A DNA stretch of 64,000 nucleotides from Nyssa sinensis (Eukaryota; Streptophyta; Magnoliopsida; Cornales; Nyssaceae). Below are positions 22,801 through 34,760 of the stretch, in pieces (the first letter of the stretch is position 1; each line of letters opens with the position of its first letter). The stretch is from contig CM018048.1 in NCBI GenBank assembly GCA_008638375.1, forward strand, positions 9,396,040 through 9,460,039, written 5' to 3'. Position numbers and translations under genes: made by a program. The notes beneath the pieces are model-generated. The model saw only the letters and a list, made by a program, of their open reading frames with translations, was not told where the DNA came from and searched no databases.

Positions 22801-23257
22801 TTTCAAAAGAAACTTTTAAAATATGCTTTTTTGGTTCATTTATTAAAAAAAAAATGGGTCAACTTTTGAGTGGTAATTAGCTTCACTATGTACATACATG
22901 TATGGTAGATAAGAATACTACTTAGTCCCACTTTTCCTATGTTTGAGCTACAAAAGCAACTCATTTCATTAAATACACTTCATTTACAACAAACATCAAA
23001 CCCCTTCTGTAAAATTCTTCATCACCCTTAAAAAAAAATTAATTTAAAAATAAAAAAATTACTCAACCAAAGCTTTCTGGGGTTCGTATAAAGAGTTGCA
23101 TTTGCTACCCTAATTTATGTATTAGACTGGTCTAAGAATACTGTGTTGATAATCAATAATCAGTGAAAATTTGTTAAGTAGGATGAATGTGCCCAGTTTG
23201 CTGAATATCTTATTGTTGATTGTAATGCTCTATCACTTCATATTTGTTATGGATTTG
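22801..23257. other. Intergenic spacer
   Basis: AT-rich, no gene seen. 22960-22990 (CAACTCATTTCATTAAATAC) recurs at about 3258-3280, so this is partly dispersed-repeat sequence. Confidence 0.5.
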
Positions 23258-23262
23258 ATTTT

Positions 23263-23559
23263 TGTTGAAAATTGGAGGCTCAACTCTAAATTAGCCCGAT
23301 CTTTAAAACCTAGGTATTAAGGAAAGGGAGAGAGCGCCCTTATATATAGACCAGAGGAGCTAGAGATGGGCGATGTGGAACAATCTAACATGCCCCCTGG
23401 ACCACATTGCCCACGGAGAGAAGGCAGGTGAGCGGCCCCATGCAACTAGCACAAAGTTAGAGCTCTGGCCTGACTCTGATACCATTTTGAAAATTGGAGG
23501 CCCAACTCTAAATTAGCTCGATCCTTAAAACCCAGGTATTAAGAAAAGGGAGAGAGGAC

Positions 23560-23606
<47 letters not shown>

Positions 23607-23646
23607 TCAGAGGAGCTAGAAACGGGTGATGTGGGACAATCCAATA
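23263..23646 (-). mobile_element. TRIM retrotransposon, 384 bp, with target duplication
   Basis: Two direct repeats (23263-23390 and about 23486-23646) flank a roughly 95-bp interior. In minus orientation the 3' LTR starts TGTTAGATTGTTCCACATCG. A TGGTATCAGAGTC primer site (23473-23485) sits beside the 5' LTR, and a CCAGGGGGCA polypurine tract sits beside the 3' LTR. ATTTT at 23258-23262 and 23647-23651 is an exact 5-bp duplication. The right LTR is longer because of an (AT)n tract. Nothing is encoded, so it must have used enzymes from another element. Confidence 0.85.
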
Positions 23647-23689
23647 ATTTTGATGGTAACATGCATTGAGACAATGGGTGTTTGTTGAG

Positions 23690-24335
23690 ACTTATTTTAC
23701 ATGCTTCACTTGAAAGGTAATGTCTCTTGGATGACCCTTCCAAGCAATTATGGTTGTGTTCCATCTTGTATGTATTTTTTTGTTATCTAAGAAATTTTTA
23801 CTTTAGCCAAAAAAGAAAAGAAGGAAGAAAAAGGAATGTAATCTCATTTTAAAATTACAATTTAAATTAAACTTTGATATAAACCTTCAAGGTCTCCCGA
23901 AATAATTACTTTGGGGACTTCTTGTATTATAAGGAGTTCTATTGATGATGTACATAATTAGTTTGGACCAATCACACAGCAAACAAGTACAATATAGATT
24001 GATCAATGAATATTAATTGTTTGAAAAATGATGTTTTTGAATTTGAATTGTTAAGTTTGGTCAAGAATCAATAAATTTGCTCCGTTATTTAGAGTCGTCG
24101 GTAGACTTTTCTATTTTCCTAAAATTCATTTGGTCAAGAGCGAAAAGTCGCTACAAAGAAATTTCTAAGAAATTCATTTGCTAGAGAAAACTTAGAAAAG
24201 TAAGCAAAGATTATAAAGGCATAAATTTAGTTATCACAATTCTCGTGACCGAGTGGCATATCATAACTCATGAGATAGATAATAATTTCGAGTCATTTAA
24301 AATGCGACATATTGTAATTTGTTAAGTAATGCCTG
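23690..24335 (+). repeat. Dispersed repeat, copy B
   Basis: It shares GTGTTCCATCTTGTATGTAT, CTTTAGCCAA, AGTTTGGACC and CTTAGAAAAGTAAGCAAAGA with copies A and C. Its left edge (GGATGACCCTTCCAAGCAA) is repeated just beyond its right edge (GGATGATCCTTTCAAGCAA near 24338-24356). No coding region. Confidence 0.5.
24238..24330 (+). mobile_element. tRNA-derived SINE-like segment, copy 2
   Basis: TGACCGAGTGG (24245-24255) and AATTTCGAGTC (24283-24293) correspond to A and B boxes. TTTAAAATG and ATTTGTTAA follow as in copy 1. Confidence 0.4.
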
Positions 24336-24999
24336 TCGGATGATCCTTTCAAGCAAGGGCAGAACCAAGATTGTTTATAGGGGGGTAATCTAATAAAATA
24401 ACTATGTCACAACAAATTATAAACCAAACAAATAATCAAGCAAACTCTAGAATCTAGTGCAACAATGGTATACTTTATGAAAAAATTTCCTCATCTTTAG
24501 TTTTAACTTTTGTTCAACAGAGTTGTAACGCAAAGCCTATTATAATGTCTAATTCTAAATAGTACTTCAAACTTGGTAAGTACATTGTTTCATTTTTAGA
24601 GTAAAAATTAAATGAGAATGAATTTGTGTTATAAGAACAAAGATGCAATCTCAAATTCTCAACAAACTATATCTATAAAAAAAGTAAGAAAAAGTATAGA
24701 TTTTTAAGAAACTTAATTTGATTGAAAAATAAATCTAATTAAGCATCAAGTAGGATTATGAAAAAAAATTAAATTCATAAATCAAGTTTAGATGATCTTC
24801 AAAATAAATTTTAGTTGTAATATCTTCACTACAGAGAGAGAGAGAGAATACTTTGTAGAGTCTCAAAAATCAAAAATAAAAAAATAAGTTCAGGAGTCGG
24901 GACGAAGGCTGTTCCCTTTTGTTATGATTTGAAAGTTCAGATGAAATACATTCAGCCTGTTCCCCTTTGCTATGATTTGAAAGTTCAAATGAAATACTT

Positions 25000-25032
<33 letters not shown>

Positions 25033-25156
25033 GATATGTACTTGTGTTGTTTTTTGCCTAGTTAGCTGTGCAAGAAAGAGAGTGCTGAAAAGGGTGAGTT
25101 AAAAAAATATTGTAGTGAACAACTTTAAGGTTGGAAGCTTGGAACCATTTGGGTTT
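24336..25156. other. Spacer with a 48-bp tandem duplication
   Basis: No gene seen. At 24910-25003 a 48-bp unit (TGTTCCCTTTTGTTATGATT and following) occurs twice with few differences, followed by an (AT)n tract at 25008-25032. Confidence 0.6.
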
Positions 25157-25634
25157 TTATATTATTATTTTTTTTTTGATGAAAAAGTTTAAGTGACATG
25201 AGGGGGTCACCAGTTGAAAATAATTGGAAGACATCCACACCCTGCTTTCAAAGTTTGTGTTCCATTTTGTATATTTTTCTGTTACTTTAGCCAAGGAAAA
25301 GTGAAGAATATTTTTAAGTTCAAATATTCTTTTTCTATTTTTCAATATAGCCTACAATTATTAAGTATTTTATTTAATTTCATGAATTCTTTATTCAGTT
25401 TTTGAATAATTTCATTAGTTTTATATAAATCAATTTGAAGGATTTTCACATTTTCTTCAATTGGATTTTTTATCATTAATTCTCTCATTAAACTTATTCC
25501 AAATTATTATATACTTGTCTTTTAAATAAGATTTTTTCTTTAAAAAAAATACTCACTTATTTCTTACAAATTTCTATGAAACATTCAAATTTCGGATCCA
25601 TATAATAACTAATGATAGAATTTTTCTACCAATC
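25157..25634 (+). repeat. Dispersed repeat, left piece of copy C
   Basis: GTGTTCCATTTTGTATATTT and TTACTTTAGCCAA match copy B near 23755-23805. The copia element to the right appears to have landed inside this copy. The rest is AT-rich with no gene. Confidence 0.4.
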
Positions 25635-25831
25635 TGAAAAGATGAAAGAGATATTGAATTTGCTTGAATGAATATTATTGATTCTCAATCGTGTATTTGT
25701 ACAAGAAGAAAAACTGACTACTCCTACAAGTCAGGGACTATGAGCTGTCTAGCTAAAAGTTAGGCAATACAATAGGAAAGATAATATACAACAAATAGGA
25801 AAGACAATATGCACAAATTTAATTCCTAACA
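25635..25831 (-). repeat. Copia 3' LTR
   Basis: 197 bp, TGTTAGGAATT...CTTTTCA in minus orientation, nearly identical to 36334-36530. On its inner side a TTGAGGGGGAG polypurine tract (25832-25842) abuts it. Confidence 0.9.
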
Positions 25832-25845
25832 CTCCCCCTCAAGTT

Positions 25846-25978
25846 GGAGAGTGGATATCTTTTACTCCTAACTTGTGAACCATAGGAACAAAAAACTCTT
25901 TCCCCAAGGGCTTTGTCAAGACATCTGCTAGCTGATGTGCAGAATTCACATATTTTGTAGTCATTGAACCATCTTGGA
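25846..25978 (-). pseudogene. Copia pol C-terminal end
   Basis: It encodes SMTTKYVNSAHQLADVLTK and VHKLGVKDIH, the typical tail after copia RNase H that runs into the polypurine tract. It was separated from the rest by the repeat at 25979-28897. Confidence 0.8.
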
Positions 25979-28897
25979 TGTAATAACCTGAAAATTTTTT
26001 TTTTTATGTAAAATTTTCGTGGTTATTTATTTTATTATTAGAGTTATTATTATTATTATTTGAATGTAATGTGTGTATTGTATGTGTATAATTATGTGTG
26101 TATGCTACATGTGCATGTATATATATATATATATTATATACATATTAAAAAGCTGATTTGGAGAAAATATATATATATATATATATATAATAGTGCACAG
26201 TGCACAGTGCACTGTGCGTGTACCCGGTTGTGTGTGTGTGTGAGTTTGAGTGTAACACACTCAAACAAGTATGGGAGGGGCATGGAGTGTGTAAGAGGGG
26301 TGGTTAGAAGTGTATGGTGTAGTCAGTGTATATGTGTGTGGTGAGGGCTGAAAGAGGGACAGAACCATCGTGGGATTTTTAGAGAGAGAGAGAGAGAGAG
26401 AAAAGTATAGAGAGAGAAAGTGAAAGGAAAGAAAGGGAGTGATGTGTGTATGCTCTGGTTTTTGAAAAGGAAGCAGAAGGAGGGAAGCTAAGGAGGCCAA
26501 AGGGGAGAACAGAGGCAAAGCAAGAGGAGAGAAGCACCATCACAACGTTGAGAACCCATAACCGTAAGCTTTCTCTCTCTAGAAAAATCTCTCAAATATC
26601 CAACTTGTTTTGTAGCTTATTGTTTAGATTTAATCCTTGGGTTTTATTGCATATGAAAAACGGAACCTAACGCAAGAAGAATGAATGAAAATGAGTGAGA
26701 AATGAGAGAGAAAATAGGAGATCATTAGTCGCCGAAAAAATCTATGTGGGTGTCGGAAAACAGTGGATTTTGGGGCCAAAAACTAGTTTAATTTATTCCC
26801 TATGATCCTAGAATTATTTTGGTGGAAAAAGGGAGAAAAACGGACGTGAAAAACATGAAAAAACCGTGGGTTTCACGGTTTTTCGGCGACCGGCGCCGGC
26901 GACTCTACCGGGGAAGATGACCGGAAAAACGAGGGTTCTTTTTTTATTATTTTAGGGCTGACGTCAGCATGACCTGTTGAACCGATCAGACCGGTTGGTT
27001 CACCACAACCCTGAACCGGTTTAGGGTTTTGAATAGAAAATCCACTGGTTAAGTTTTGATTGAACCAGAACTTGTTGAAATCCAACTTTGACCCCTAAAC
27101 TTTTGAAAAATGACAAATTGACCCTGTACTTTTTTGGAAATTACGTTTTGACCCCAGACCTTTGAAATAATTATATTTTGACCCCAGAATTTTTAAATAA
27201 TTATAATTTGACCCCTCAGATTTCAGAAATTACACTTTAACCCTAAAATTTTAAGTAATTACACTTTAACCCACCAGAATTAAATATTAATAAAATAATA
27301 ATTAAATTAATTAATTAATTAATTAATTAATTTAATTATTTAAATATTCTAAAATAACCCGGAGTCCAAATGGGACAAGTCATTAGTGTATTTTGACTAT
27401 CTCGATCATTCTGAGGCCAATGGTGAGGTCTGTTTTACGAGACGGAGTCCCGAAAAATAAAAGACCCGTAGTAACATTTAAAATTACCAAAATGCCCCTG
27501 AATTGAAACACAGACAAACGAACTCCAAATTAAGTAAACAAATGGTGAAACTTTATTATCTCGAGCATTCCGGACTCAACCGTGGAGTCCGATTTGTGAA
27601 AAGAGGTCTCGAAATGTAAGGACCCGTGAAAGGTACAAAATGACTGTTTTGCCCTTTTGAACCCAGGTGTTCGAATTGAGTTCCACGAAAATCTAAACTT
27701 ATTTTCTTCGACGTCCCGGACTCAATAGTAGAGTCTAATTTAGCAAAATAGAAACTTATAAAATAAAGACATGAAATTTGTTGAATAGCATCATTCAGGA
27801 AACAAATGAACTGAGTCTCATGTTATGATTTTAGGGACACGGAAAGGCAAGGAGAAGGTGACCTGACCTTCGGTGTTCTTACAGTGATTTCACTTCACTA
27901 CGAGTATGCTTTCCTGGTTTGAGATCGGTTATCAGGTACGATATATTGTGCTAAGTAAGAAATAGAACTGAGATTAGGGATACTTGTTCTGCTGCCTTGA
28001 TTGTTCACATGTTTGCTTGAGTGTTCACCTGCTTATGTGCTTCATGTTGTCCTGCTAAAGTTGGATGATGATGTGGATGATGATTATGTGTATATTGCAT
28101 GTGTTAGCGTAGTGTGAGAATTATATGTTTTGAGAACTGTTGACATTATGAAATATATGCTTAAAAGCATGCTTTATGTATGAATGAGATGCATCATTGA
28201 GATTATGCTATGACATGATGAAATTAGAGCATATTGGCATAGTGTGATTCCTTGGACATGGCGTGAGTTAAGCACTTGGTGCTTTGCATTATGAGGGTGC
28301 AGATCCTGTGGTGAAAAACCCAAAACCGGCCATTAGGTACTTGCAAGCCTGACGGATTCCGGACCGTGAAGCGAGACATAGTCGGCGGTACTCATGCCAG
28401 CGGGGAAGGGTCGTATCATGAGACACGGGTGGCATAGAGTTGCATGGGTGTGTCACGCATACTGCTCATATATTGTATACTGTTCATATACTGCCATCAT
28501 GATATCGAATGCCATATAGAAATAACTGTACACTTGCACATGCCACGACCTTAGTTTTGTTTCTTGCATTAGCATTATATTGTACCAGCATGTTGAGCTG
28601 ACCTCTTTAGTGGGGCAAACATTTCAGATGATGCCCCAGCTGTACAAAACGTGGAGATGATCTGATTAGGGACTACGTTAGGCCCAAGGGGCGCTTTTGA
28701 TATTGTATAAGGGTATAAGCCCGAGATTGTATCTTATTTTGTATGTTGTGAACAAATGGACCAGACCTTGTGTATGTATCAGAACAATATGTAGAATGCA
28801 TGTGATTGTCCTTAATTATCTTTTATTTCTTTATTATTTTTATTTTCTTTTGTCTCGTTACTCGCGCCTCGGGTTCGCTGGAATTCGGGGCGTGACA
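25979..28897 (+). mobile_element. Solo LTR (2.92 kb) inserted in copia RNase H
   Basis: TGTAATAACCTGAAAA...GGGGCGTGACA with exact duplication TTGGA (25974-25978 and 28898-28902). No internal coding, primer site or second LTR was found. It contains an (AT)n tract, a 21-bp hairpin (26245-26265), GA-rich leader sequence, a GTAAG donor-like site (26564) and a conserved TTTTAG|GGACACG acceptor-like site (27834). Confidence 0.85.
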
Positions 28898-28902
28898 TTG
28901 GA

Positions 28903-29674
28903 TCTTATCTCTAATGTAATGGCAATCCATTTGAATGTGCCTAGTTCGCTCATGAAAAACTGGGTTGGCTGCAATGTGTAGGGCAACCTTGTTATCACAA
29001 TATAGCAAAGCAAGTTCATGATGTGAAAGTCCCAAGTCTTTCAATAGACATCGGAGCCATGTCAACTCACAACAAGCTCCCGTCATTGCACGGTATTCCG
29101 CCTCAGCAGAAGAAAGTGAAACTGTTTTCTGACGTTTCAACCTCCAAGATATCAATGAAGGTCCAAAAAAAACACAATAACCTGTAGTAGATCTCCTAGT
29201 GAGTGGGCAACCTGCCCAATCTGAGTCATAGTAAGCTCTCAACTTGAAATCGCTATTCGAAGAGAAGAACAGACCTTTGCCAGGTGCACCTTTTAGAAAT
29301 CTGACGACCCGAAGAGCTGCCTCCATATGAAGTTTTCGAGGTTGGTGCATGAATCTACTCAGGACATGTACAACATATGTTATATCCAGCCTCGAAACAG
29401 TCAAGTAAATTAATATGCCGACTAATCTTCTATACTGACTCGGATCTTTAAGCAAGTCACTCTTGTCTGATAATTTCAAGCCTCGTTCCATAGGAGTATC
29501 AATAGGAGCCGCGCTTAATAGCCCTGCATCCTCAATGATTTCTAACGCATACTTACGTTGGGAAATAAAAATTCCGTTCTTAGAAGTAGAAACCTCAATA
29601 CCAAGAAAATACTTCAAATCACCAAGATCTTTGAGATGAAAATGACTATGCAGAAATTTTTTAGTTGCAGCAAT
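28903..29674 (-). pseudogene. Copia reverse transcriptase end and RNase H
   Basis: The frame includes [42 protein letters not shown], then RNase H motifs [31 protein letters not shown] and [11 protein letters not shown]. It is long and open between the two inserted repeats. It lies downstream of the YVDD box, which the repeat at 29680-32656 has cut away. Confidence 0.85.
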
Positions 29675-29679
29675 GCTAA

Positions 29680-32656
29680 TGTAATGACATGGAATTTTTT
29701 TTTTTTTATTACTTGTTTTTATCATAATAATAATAATAATTATTATTATTAAAATTAAAATGTGTGTATTATTATTATGGAAAAATGCATGGGTTATGTA
29801 TATGTAACATGTATCTATGTGTGGGATGTTATAAATATGTGTATGTGTAAGATAATGTATGTACATATGTATGTTGGTATGTATCTATATATATATATAT
29901 ATATATCAGTGCACCGTGTGTGGGTGTGTGTGCAACCGGTTGAGTGTGTGTGTGTTTAGTGTGTGTGTGATGAGTGTTATATATATATATAGACTTGTGT
30001 AGGGCAGCTTTGCATTTAATGCAAAGCTGCATTTGGGGAAGAACAAAGTGGCTGAACAGAGGGGGAAAAAGTCAAGGAAAGGGGCTATGTAGGGGGAGAC
30101 GTGTGAGAGTGGGTGTGTTGTGTATATGTGTGGTCTCGGTTGGGAGAAGAGAAAGAGAAGAGAAACAGAAAGAGAGAGCGAGAGAAAGAGAGTTCTGGAA
30201 GGGAGTTTTGGGAGCTTGAATCGAGTTGGAACAAGAGGGTGAAAGAGGTGCACGGCTAGAGAGAGAAACCCAAGAGAAAACCGTAAGTGACCATTCTGTT
30301 TTGATTTTTTTTAAAGCATGATAATTACTTTAATGTATATGATCTTAGAGAGCATGTTGTAGGGTTTATAATGCAAAAAGAATGAGTTAAAATGATTGAA
30401 AGATGAGGGAGAAATGGGGAGTTGCAGGTCTCGGGTAGAAGAGTTGGGTGTTGTCATTTTATGTGTAAAACTCAGTTTAAATGATAGGGAATGAACCCTA
30501 GGAGGTGCAGAAATCATTTGGGATTGAAATGGGGGTTAAACCGTGACTGAGGAGTCACGAAAATGAAAGAATTAGGTCGGCCGGAGTTTTGACCGAGGGA
30601 TTGACCCTCTATTTCGTGAAAATCTAATGGGTTGAATCCAAAACCGAACCTATATATGAAATCCTTGGGAGAAAATTAAGAAAACTGCATTTTAAAAACT
30701 TGAAAATCTAGCCGAAGACTAGTCGCCGGCGCCGGAGAAGGCGCCGGAACCCTACCGGAGACTCGCCGGGAAAACGGGGAAGAAGGGTGACTGTGCGGAT
30801 CGGGTTTCAGGTCTGGGTTAGGTCCGAGTCGGGCGGGGCTGAACCGCCCTTGCCACGTGTCGCTCCCATGTTTTAAATTAAAAACCAATTGGGTCTGTTT
30901 GGTTACAAGTTTAAGAAATTAAAAATTTGAAATTAAATTGGAACAGGGATATCCTATCCTTGTTCTCGGATTGATCCCTGTTTGGTTATCCGAATATGGG
31001 ATAAGGGTTTTCAAAATTACAGGATTGCCCCCTGACTTTTAGAAATTATAATTTGACCCAAGAAGTTACAGAAATTACGAATTGACCCCCCCAACTGTTA
31101 ATAATTATGTTTTGACCCTCATGAATAAAATATTAATAAAATATTAATTAAATTAATTAATTAATTTAATTAATTAAATATTCTAAAATAATCCGGAGTC
31201 CAAATGGAACAAGTCATTAGTGTATTTTGACTATCTCGACCATTCTGAGACCAATGGTGAGGTTCTTTTTATGAGACGGGATCCCGAAAAATAAAAGACC
31301 CGTAGTAACCTTTAAAATTATCAAAATGCCCCTGAATTGAAGTACAGTCAAACGAACTCCGAATTTAGTAAACAAATAGTGAAACTTTATTATCTCGAGC
31401 ATTCCAGACTCAACCGTGGAGTCCAATTTGTGAAAAGAGGTCACGAAATGTAAGGACCCGTGAAAAGTGTAAAATGATTGTTTTGCCTTTTTGAACCCAG
31501 ATGTCCGAATTGAGTTCTACGAAAGCCTAAACTTATTTTCTTCGACGTCCTTGACTCAATGGCAGAGTTTAATTTGGCAGAATAGAAACTTATAAAATAA
31601 AGACATAAAATTTGTTGAATAGCATCATTTAGGAAACAAATGAACTAAGTCACTTGTTATGGTTTTAGGGACACCGACAGGTAAGGAAAAGACAGTCTGA
31701 TCCTTCCACATTCTCACTACATTACGAGTGCAGTTTGCTTGGGTTGTGACTAACCCGTCAGGTATGGTGTTTTGCTAATGTTAGAAATGAAGTTAAGTTA
31801 GGAATGTTCTGTGAATGACTGGAATGACTTATGTGTTTATTTGTAATATGTTTACTTGATAACTTGGAGTTGGTTGTTCACATGCTTATATGTTACTTGT
31901 GCTTTATGAAAATTTAGTGAATGATGAATGTGAATTATGACATGTGTTTAAGATGATTTTATGAGATATGCATGCAAATGGAACTGACTGATGATTTATA
32001 TGTTACTGTTCGAGCATGCTATATTATTGAGAACCATGTTCATTGAGATTGCATTAGCATATTGGCATATGATGAATCCTTTGAGAACATGGTATGGGTT
32101 GAGCACGTGGTGCTATGCATTATGAGGGTGTAGATCCTGTGGTGAAAAACCCAAAATCGGCCATTGCATTGGTACTCCGTAGCCATCGGGGAGTACCCGT
32201 AAACGAGACATGGGTGTGGCATAGAGTTGTGCATGGGTCTGTCATGCATACCACTCATATATTACTGCGATGCTTTGAATGACATTTAGATATAAATATA
32301 CACTTTGCACATGCCACGCCTTAGCTTTATTTCTTGCATTAGCACTTCATCATACCAACAGTTGAGCTGACCCATTCGTGGGCAACATTTTTCAAATGAG
32401 GATACTCCAGCTACTTGAGACTCAATGATACCCTGATAAGATGAAGCACTTGTTATATTTTTGGTTCGTGGGACGTATGTTTTGTAATGTAAGGGCTTAA
32501 GCCTGAATGACCTATGAACAATGTATTTTATGTTATCTCATGTATTAATGGGAATGGATGTATGTTTAGTGAATTTATTTACATTTATCCTTTTATTTAT
32601 TTTATTTTCTGTCTCGTCAGTCGCGCCTCGGGTTTGCAGAAATTCGGGGCGTGACA
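29680..32656 (+). mobile_element. Solo LTR (2.98 kb) inserted in copia RT
   Basis: TGTAATGACATGG...GGGGCGTGACA with exact duplication GCTAA (29675-29679 and 32657-32661). It has the same layout as 25979-28897, with a donor-like GTAAG at 30283 and an acceptor-like GGTTTTAG|GGACACC at 31668. A CACGTG box lies at 30854-30859. It does not encode protein. Confidence 0.85.
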
Positions 32657-32661
32657 GCTAA

Positions 32662-33229
32662 CAGGATCATTCCTAGTAATTAAAATATCATCAACATATA
32701 TCAAGAGAGCAGTAAAGGACTTGCCTTGTTTTCTGGTGAACAGAGAATAATCGGCTCGAGATTGTACATAACCAGTAGAGCAAATGGCCTCTGAGAACTT
32801 GGCGAACCACTGGCGAGATGCCTGTTTCAAACCGTACAATGACTTATGAAGACGACACACCAAGTTATCCTCCCCTTATCGCCGAAGCCCTGGCGGCGGA
32901 GACATGTATATTTCTTCAATTAAATTGTTGTGAAGAAAGGCATTATGGACGTCCATTTGGTGAATGGACCAGCCACAAGAGGCAGCCAAGGCGAGCAGGC
33001 AGCAAACTGAGATTATTTTGGTAGTAGGGGAAAAAGTGTCATGATAATCAACAACTTCCAACTGAGTGAAGCCTTTGGCGACTAAACGGGCGTTGTACCT
33101 CTCGATAGAACCGTCGGAATGGTGTTTGATTTTAAAAACCCATCTGCATCCAATAGGAGTCTTGCCGGCTGGGAGTAGAACAAGAGACCAAGTGTCGTTG
33201 GCTTGGAGAGCCTGTAATTCAGAACGCAT
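32662..33229 (-). pseudogene. Copia reverse transcriptase, N-terminal part
   Basis: It encodes [47 protein letters not shown], then a disruption near 32876, then [15 protein letters not shown] and IYVDDILIT with the catalytic Asp pair. The inserted repeat lies just past YVDD. Confidence 0.85.
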
Positions 33230-33295
33230 GGCTTCTTACCATTTAGGATGAGCGGCGGCTTTCGAATAAGAACCGGGTTCCTTGATAACACTGAT

Positions 33296-34549
33296 CTAAG
33301 CAACAAAAGAGAGATGTGCAGGTGTATATCTGTGATACGAAACAAAATTGGCCAGTGGATATCTAGTACCTTTGGTCGGACCAGGCAGCAAGGAGGACGA
33401 TTGCTTAGAGGAAACGGTGGAGCAGACATAATCACGAAGCTTGGTTGGAGGACCGGCGTGGCAGCTGGAACGACGAAATGGAGCTAGGTCGGGTGGATGG
33501 TCGGGATCGAGTGCAGAAGAAGAGAGAAGTGGTTGTGACGAGGACTCTGTTGCTGGAAATAGTGAATCCGGCGGAGGAGGAGAGAGGGAATCAGATTGTG
33601 GAATCGGAGAAGAAGGAGGCGTGTTTGGATGAAGAGGAGTAGTTTTTGGAGGAGAAGTGTCTGAAATGGAGTCAAAAGAGTAAGGGATGTCATGGGCCAT
33701 AAGAGGAATGGGGCCAGAATTAGTGTTTGGGCCAGTAGTAGCAGAATAAGGCTGGATAGATGCATAAGGAAAGATATTTTCGTGAAATTTTACATTGCGG
33801 CTAGTGAAAACCTTTTTGGTTGATAAATCAAATAATTTGTAAGCCTTCTGACCAATAGGATAGCCGATAAAAACTGAAGGTATGGAACGATAGTCAAATT
33901 TGTGAGAAGTATGGACATTAGTTGCATAGGCTAAGCAACCAAAGACACGTAGATGAGAAAAAGAAGGTGGTTTTGAGTAGAGAAGTTTGAAAAGCGTTGT
34001 GTAAAAGAGAACTGGAGAAGGGAGTCTATTGATTATGTGTATAGCAGTAAGGGCACAATCTCCCCAAAATTGGGTAGGGAGTCGAGCTTGAAATTTCAAA
34101 GCTCGAGCCACCTGCAAGATGTGACGATGTTTGCGTTCTACGACCCCATTTTTTTGAGGCGTAGAAACACAAGAATGTTGAAAAATGACACTGTTATCAT
34201 GGAAAAATGAACGAAGTGAGATAAATTTTCTACCATTGTCACTTCAAAAAATCTTAATGGGAGACCCAAATTGTGTGAGAACATAATTGAAAAATCGTTT
34301 TAAAAGTGATTGTGCTTCATTTTTATGTTGCATCAAGAAAATCCATGTGAAACGTGTATAATTGTCAACAATAGTAAGAAAATAATAATCACCAAAAAGA
34401 GAAGAGTGTCGATAACGACCCCAAATGTCACAATGAATTATTTCAAAAGGTTTTACAGAAGAGATTATACTAGGACTAAAAGGTAAATGACTCTGCTTAG
34501 TCAAAGGACATATAGGGCAAGCATTATTGGACTGGACGGAAAAATGCAA
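33296..34549 (-). pseudogene. Copia integrase
   Basis: It includes CPICPLTKQSHLPF (end of the zinc-binding region), CDIWGRYRHSSLFGDYYFLT (first catalytic Asp region), DNYTRFTWIFLM and, after a break near 34240, RALKFQARLPTQFWGDCALT and FGCLAYATN. A Ser/Pro-rich linker follows towards RT. One clear frame disruption lies between 34118 and 34244. Confidence 0.8.
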
Positions 34550-34760
34550 AAAATTCTTCGCAATGAAACTTAAACGAGAAGGTGATACATGACTCCAAGC
34601 AGTTATGCCAGAGATCGGTGGATGAGATGGTGAGGTTGCAGGTTGGCCGATGTGTGGGTGAGGAAGAGTTTGTTACGGATTTCTTTGTTGCTAGTGCCAC
34701 CAAATAGTATAGTCCGTCATGTTGTTTACCCAAACCAATCATCCTCCTCGTAGCCAAATC

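Noticed and set aside
23263..23646. Cassandra-type TRIM with 5S rRNA promoter
   Set aside because: I could not recognise the 5S-like A, IE and C boxes in the LTR.
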